Shown piece by piece: positions 29,132-31,362 of a stretch of DNA of 31,362 bases. Both the position numbers and the translations under genes were made by a program. This DNA is from Ruminococcaceae bacterium UBA2854. Lineage in GTDB: Bacteria; Bacillota; Clostridia; Oscillospirales; Acutalibacteraceae. The number at the start of each line of letters is the position of its first letter. The first letter of the stretch is position 1. The notes below the pieces were generated by a model, which saw only the letters and a program-made list of their open reading frames with translations, was not told where the DNA came from and ran no database searches. The DNA lies in assembly GCA_002350765.1 (NCBI GenBank), contig DEFK01000045.1, positions 1-31,362 on the forward strand, given 5' to 3'.

Positions 29132-30385
29132 ATGAAGAAGTTTTTTGGAATTATCTGTGTTCTGGCGATTTTAATCACCGCGTTTTCGGGGTGTTCGGGA
29201 TCTTCCGATACTAAATCCGCCCCAAAACAGGCTACATCCGATGAATACAAACCCGAAACCGTGCTGAAAACGAGCGACTATGTCCTCAGCAGCGATTATA
29301 ACTATTATATCGGCGAAAAGGATATGTATTCTACCCTGCTCTACGTTAAGGGAAGATATGTTTATTCCAACAAAAACGGAATTTACGTAAAGAAAAACCT
29401 TCGCAACGGCGGCAGAAAGATTTCAAAAAGGCATCCCCGAACCGAATGGAGCAACGGCGCCGTGCTGTCTAACGGCGAAACCGTTTACTATCTTGTGGTT
29501 AAAAAGGGTACCGATTCGAAGTACGAATATACCATTTATTCCGTCGGAATGGACGGTAAGCACGAGAAGAAGGAGTTAAGCGGAATAGGCCCCGCTACGC
29601 TGATTACGATTTATAACGGAAACCTCTATTTCAGAAACAGTCCCGATACCTCCGCCGAGAAGGATACCCATATTATGTCGTATAAGCTCGGAAGCAAGAA
29701 GGATCCCGAGATGATTTCCCTCGACTATCAGGTAAACTTTAACTGCTTCTATAACGGTAAAATCTATTTCTCGAACGATACCTTTAAATCTATGGAAGCC
29801 GTAACGGATAAGAAAGCGGAGTACGACGTATACGCGCTGGATCTCGACAGCGGAGATATAGACGAGGTTATTGATTACAGCTACGGCGAGAGTATAGCCG
29901 CCGCCGACAGCGAGAACGCGGCGTTCTATTCGCGTAAAGCGGGAGAAAAAGGCAAAATCTGCGTAATTAATAAGGAAAACAAGATTACCGAGTCGAAGAA
30001 GTTTAAGGAAAAGGTTGACCCGTGGTTTGTGGATAAAAACTCGGAAACCGCGATTATGTGCGATTATAATAACCCCGAGCACGAGGTTTTCCTGTCGTAT
30101 AATATAAAGGACGCTACCCATACCGTGCTGTCAAAAAGCATTAAGGACTTTAGCTGCGAGAAAATTACAACAGGCTTGAAGCCCGGAAAAACGCCGTATA
30201 TCGCGCTTTCCGCCGAGGGAAAGAAAGCCTACAGCCGTATCGCCGTAAAGAAAGTAGACGGTAATAAGGCGAAAAATTGTAAGCTCCGCGGCAAAAAATG
30301 GGTTGACGCGGATACGTTCTGGATTACGGACGATAAGCTCGTAACGGAAGTAAATAACGAAATGAGAGTTTATAAGCTGAAATAA
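29132..30385 (+). CDS. lipoprotein, probable beta-propeller, function unknown
   Basis: A 417-residue protein with a lipoprotein signal peptide: KK, hydrophobic core, lipobox FSGC with the modified Cys at residue 21, then a Ser/Thr/Lys-rich linker. The rest has repeated strand-like blocks of about 40-50 residues (LLYVKGRYVYSNKNGIYVKK, GNLYFRNSPDTS, GKIYFSNDTF, DVYALDLDSGDI), as in DUF5050-like beta-propellers of Clostridia. GGAAAGG lies ten bases before the ATG; an ATG eight bases earlier opens only a three-codon reading frame. It probably shares the gtrA transcript and is anchored outside the membrane. Its partner or ligand is unknown. Confidence 0.75.
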   Translation: MKKFFGIICVLAILITAFSGCSGSSDTKSAPKQATSDEYKPETVLKTSDYVLSSDYNYYIGEKDMYSTLLYVKGRYVYSNKNGIYVKKNLRNGGRKISKRHPRTEWSNGAVLSNGETVYYLVVKKGTDSKYEYTIYSVGMDGKHEKKELSGIGPATLITIYNGNLYFRNSPDTSAEKDTHIMSYKLGSKKDPEMISLDYQVNFNCFYNGKIYFSNDTFKSMEAVTDKKAEYDVYALDLDSGDIDEVIDYSYGESIAAADSENAAFYSRKAGEKGKICVINKENKITESKKFKEKVDPWFVDKNSETAIMCDYNNPEHEVFLSYNIKDATHTVLSKSIKDFSCEKITTGLKPGKTPYIALSAEGKKAYSRIAVKKVDGNKAKNCKLRGKKWVDADTFWITDDKLVTEVNNEMRVYKLK

Positions 30386-30388
30386 AAT

Positions 30389-30413
30389 TACGGTCGGGAT
30401 TTTCCCGACCGTA
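30389..30413. terminator. terminator hairpin between convergent genes
   Basis: TACGGTCGGG and CCCGACCGTA form a 10-bp stem around ATTTT. On the minus strand it is followed by AATTTTATTT; the plus-strand tail has no T-run. It separates the lipoprotein gene from the FabG-like gene and shares the CGGTCGGG stem with two other terminators. Confidence 0.7.
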
Positions 30414-30432
30414 TACTATTATATATAGAGTT

Positions 30433-31155
30433 TTATATTACGAAACCACCGTTGACCGAGAGCACCTGCCCTGTAATAAAGCTCGCTTTTTCGCCAGCTA
30501 AGAATACCGCGGCGTTCGCTATATCCTCGGGCTTTCCGAGTCTTAGCAGAGGAGTTTCCTCAATAAGCGAGTTTCTCGTCTCGTCGTCGAAGTCTTTCAT
30601 CATATCGGTGTCGATTACCCCCGGCGCTATGCAGTTTACGCGGATATTCGAGGGCGCTACCTCTTTAGCGAGAGCCTTAGTAAGTCCGATTACCGCGGAT
30701 TTAGAAGCGCTGTAATGGACTTCGCAAGAAGCTCCGACCTCGCCCCACATCGAGCTTATGTTGATTATAGAGCCCGATTTTCTCTTTGTCATACCTTTAA
30801 GCGCTTCTCTCGAGCAGTAAAACATGCCGTCGAGATTAACGGACATCATCTTCCGCCAGTCCTCGTCCGTAATATCGGTAAAAAGCTTCTGTTGAGATAT
30901 CCCCGCGTTGTTGACGAGGACGTCTATATCGCCTATTTCCTCGAACATTTTACGCACGGCTTCGCTGTCGGACACGTCGCATTTATAAACAGTTGAATTT
31001 ATATTGAATTTATCTTGAATTTTTTGTGATAACGCTTGTGCGGCTGAATAGTTTTTGGTATAATTAATTATAGGAAAGTAGCCCGCTTCGGCAAACGCTT
31101 CGGCAATTGCCGCGCCGATTCCGCGGGAAGCTCCCGTTATAAGTACAGTTTTCAT
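30433..31155 (-). CDS. fabG: FabG-like short-chain dehydrogenase/reductase
   Basis: A 240-residue Rossmann-fold oxidoreductase. TGASRGIG (7-14) binds the cofactor and NNAG (82-85) is the structural motif. The catalytic set is Ser135, Tyr148 and Lys152 (YSASK), with Asn107 in SVNLDG. The C-terminal PEDIANAAVFLAGEKASFIT and GQVLSVNGG are very close to 3-oxoacyl-ACP reductases, which use NADPH in fatty acid elongation. The gene is not in a fatty acid synthesis cluster, so it may be a second FabG or a reductase with another substrate. It has its own promoter and an AAGGTGA ribosome binding site, and ends at a shared terminator. Confidence 0.85.
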   Translation of the reverse strand: MKTVLITGASRGIGAAIAEAFAEAGYFPIINYTKNYSAAQALSQKIQDKFNINSTVYKCDVSDSEAVRKMFEEIGDIDVLVNNAGISQQKLFTDITDEDWRKMMSVNLDGMFYCSREALKGMTKRKSGSIINISSMWGEVGASCEVHYSASKSAVIGLTKALAKEVAPSNIRVNCIAPGVIDTDMMKDFDDETRNSLIEETPLLRLGKPEDIANAAVFLAGEKASFITGQVLSVNGGFVI

Positions 31156-31176
31156 TATCTCACCTTCTTATATGAT

Positions 31177-31205
31177 ATTGTACTATAAAAAACAGTATTA
31201 ATCAA
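31177..31205 (-). promoter_or_regulatory. sigma-A type promoter of the FabG-like gene
   Basis: On the minus strand, TTGATT (31200-31205) and TACAAT (31177-31182) are 17 bp apart, about 22 bp ahead of the start codon. Confidence 0.75.
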
Positions 31206-31216
31206 CACGAAAAGTA

Positions 31217-31290
31217 AGCGGTAAATTTGCACAAAAACAACCGCGACAAGTTGTGCAAACCGCTGAAACAAAAAATTTTTCGAAAAATTT
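31217..31290. repeat. two inverted repeats at the window edge
   Basis: AGCGGT-(AAAT)-TTGCACAA (31217-31234) pairs with TTGTGCAA-ACCGCT (31251-31264): 14 bp of stem with a four-base bulge and a 16-base loop. Directly after it, AAATTTTTCGAAAAATTT (31273-31290) is a perfect 18-bp palindrome. TATAAT at 31320-31325 could serve a gene beyond the window, but I see no good -35. No open reading frame lies in 31206-31362. Confidence 0.6.
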
Positions 31291-31362
31291 GAAACTTTTT
31301 TCCGATTTTTCGACACTACTATAATGAAAGTTTTTTCATTAAAAGACTAACTATTAAAAGTC

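Noticed and set aside
29576..30121. 181-codon open frame opposite the lipoprotein gene
   Set aside because: It is antisense to a gene with a clear signal peptide and strand pattern, and has no family features.

Overview
The window looks like a chromosomal segment of a low-to-mid-GC Gram-positive bacterium of the class Clostridia, probably near Ruminococcaceae/Oscillospiraceae (inference). Supporting signs are the Firmicutes-type operon rimP-nusA-ylxR-ylxQ-infB-rbfA-nrnA-truB, a T-box riboswitch ahead of valS, a spore gene (spoVAE), AGGAGG-type ribosome binding sites, and a lysine-rich C-terminal surface domain of a kind common in gut Clostridia. No phage, IS transposase, CRISPR array, tRNA or rRNA was seen.

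Layout. (1) 38-3600, minus strand: a four-gene YtrA-type unit (GntR regulator, ABC ATPase, ABC permease with a large extracytoplasmic domain, small PH-like membrane protein) behind a strong promoter with a palindromic operator. (2) 3606-11004, minus strand: the translation/transcription operon from a consensus promoter upstream of rimP to a terminator that overlaps the truB stop codon. Its infB-rbfA gap (about 510 bp) is packed with three kinds of repeat. (3) 11022-11638: a four-helix membrane protein of unknown function. (4) 11713-16733, minus strand: a Gld-like ABC system (ATPase, permease, GldG-like protein, DUF4340 protein). (5) 16811-20704, plus strand: spoVAE, preceded by a tandem heptamer that forms its ribosome binding site, then a heterodimeric ABC exporter with one degenerate ATP site. 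(6) 20721-23902, plus strand: promoter, valine T-box, a dispersed repeat, valS and its terminator. (7) 23992-25083: a decayed copy of a gene start followed by the intact secreted protein gene it resembles. (8) 25100-28539, minus strand: a nucleoside 2-deoxyribosyltransferase and a YfhO-family membrane protein; divergent from the latter, on the plus strand, are a GtrA-family protein and a lipoprotein (28571-30385). (9) 30433-31205, minus strand: a FabG-like short-chain reductase, followed by inverted repeats at the window edge.

The most interesting points are the pile-up of repeats inside an essential operon, with a related copy next to valS whose hairpin stem is kept by different bases; the tandem heptamer that contains the spoVAE ribosome binding site; the divergent YfhO/GtrA pair without its usual glycosyltransferase; and three terminators sharing one stem sequence. 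I did not find a clearly new multi-gene system. Several gene starts were moved from the longest ORF to the codon best supported by a ribosome binding site or promoter (truB, infB, rimP, the Gld-type ATPase, yfhO-like).
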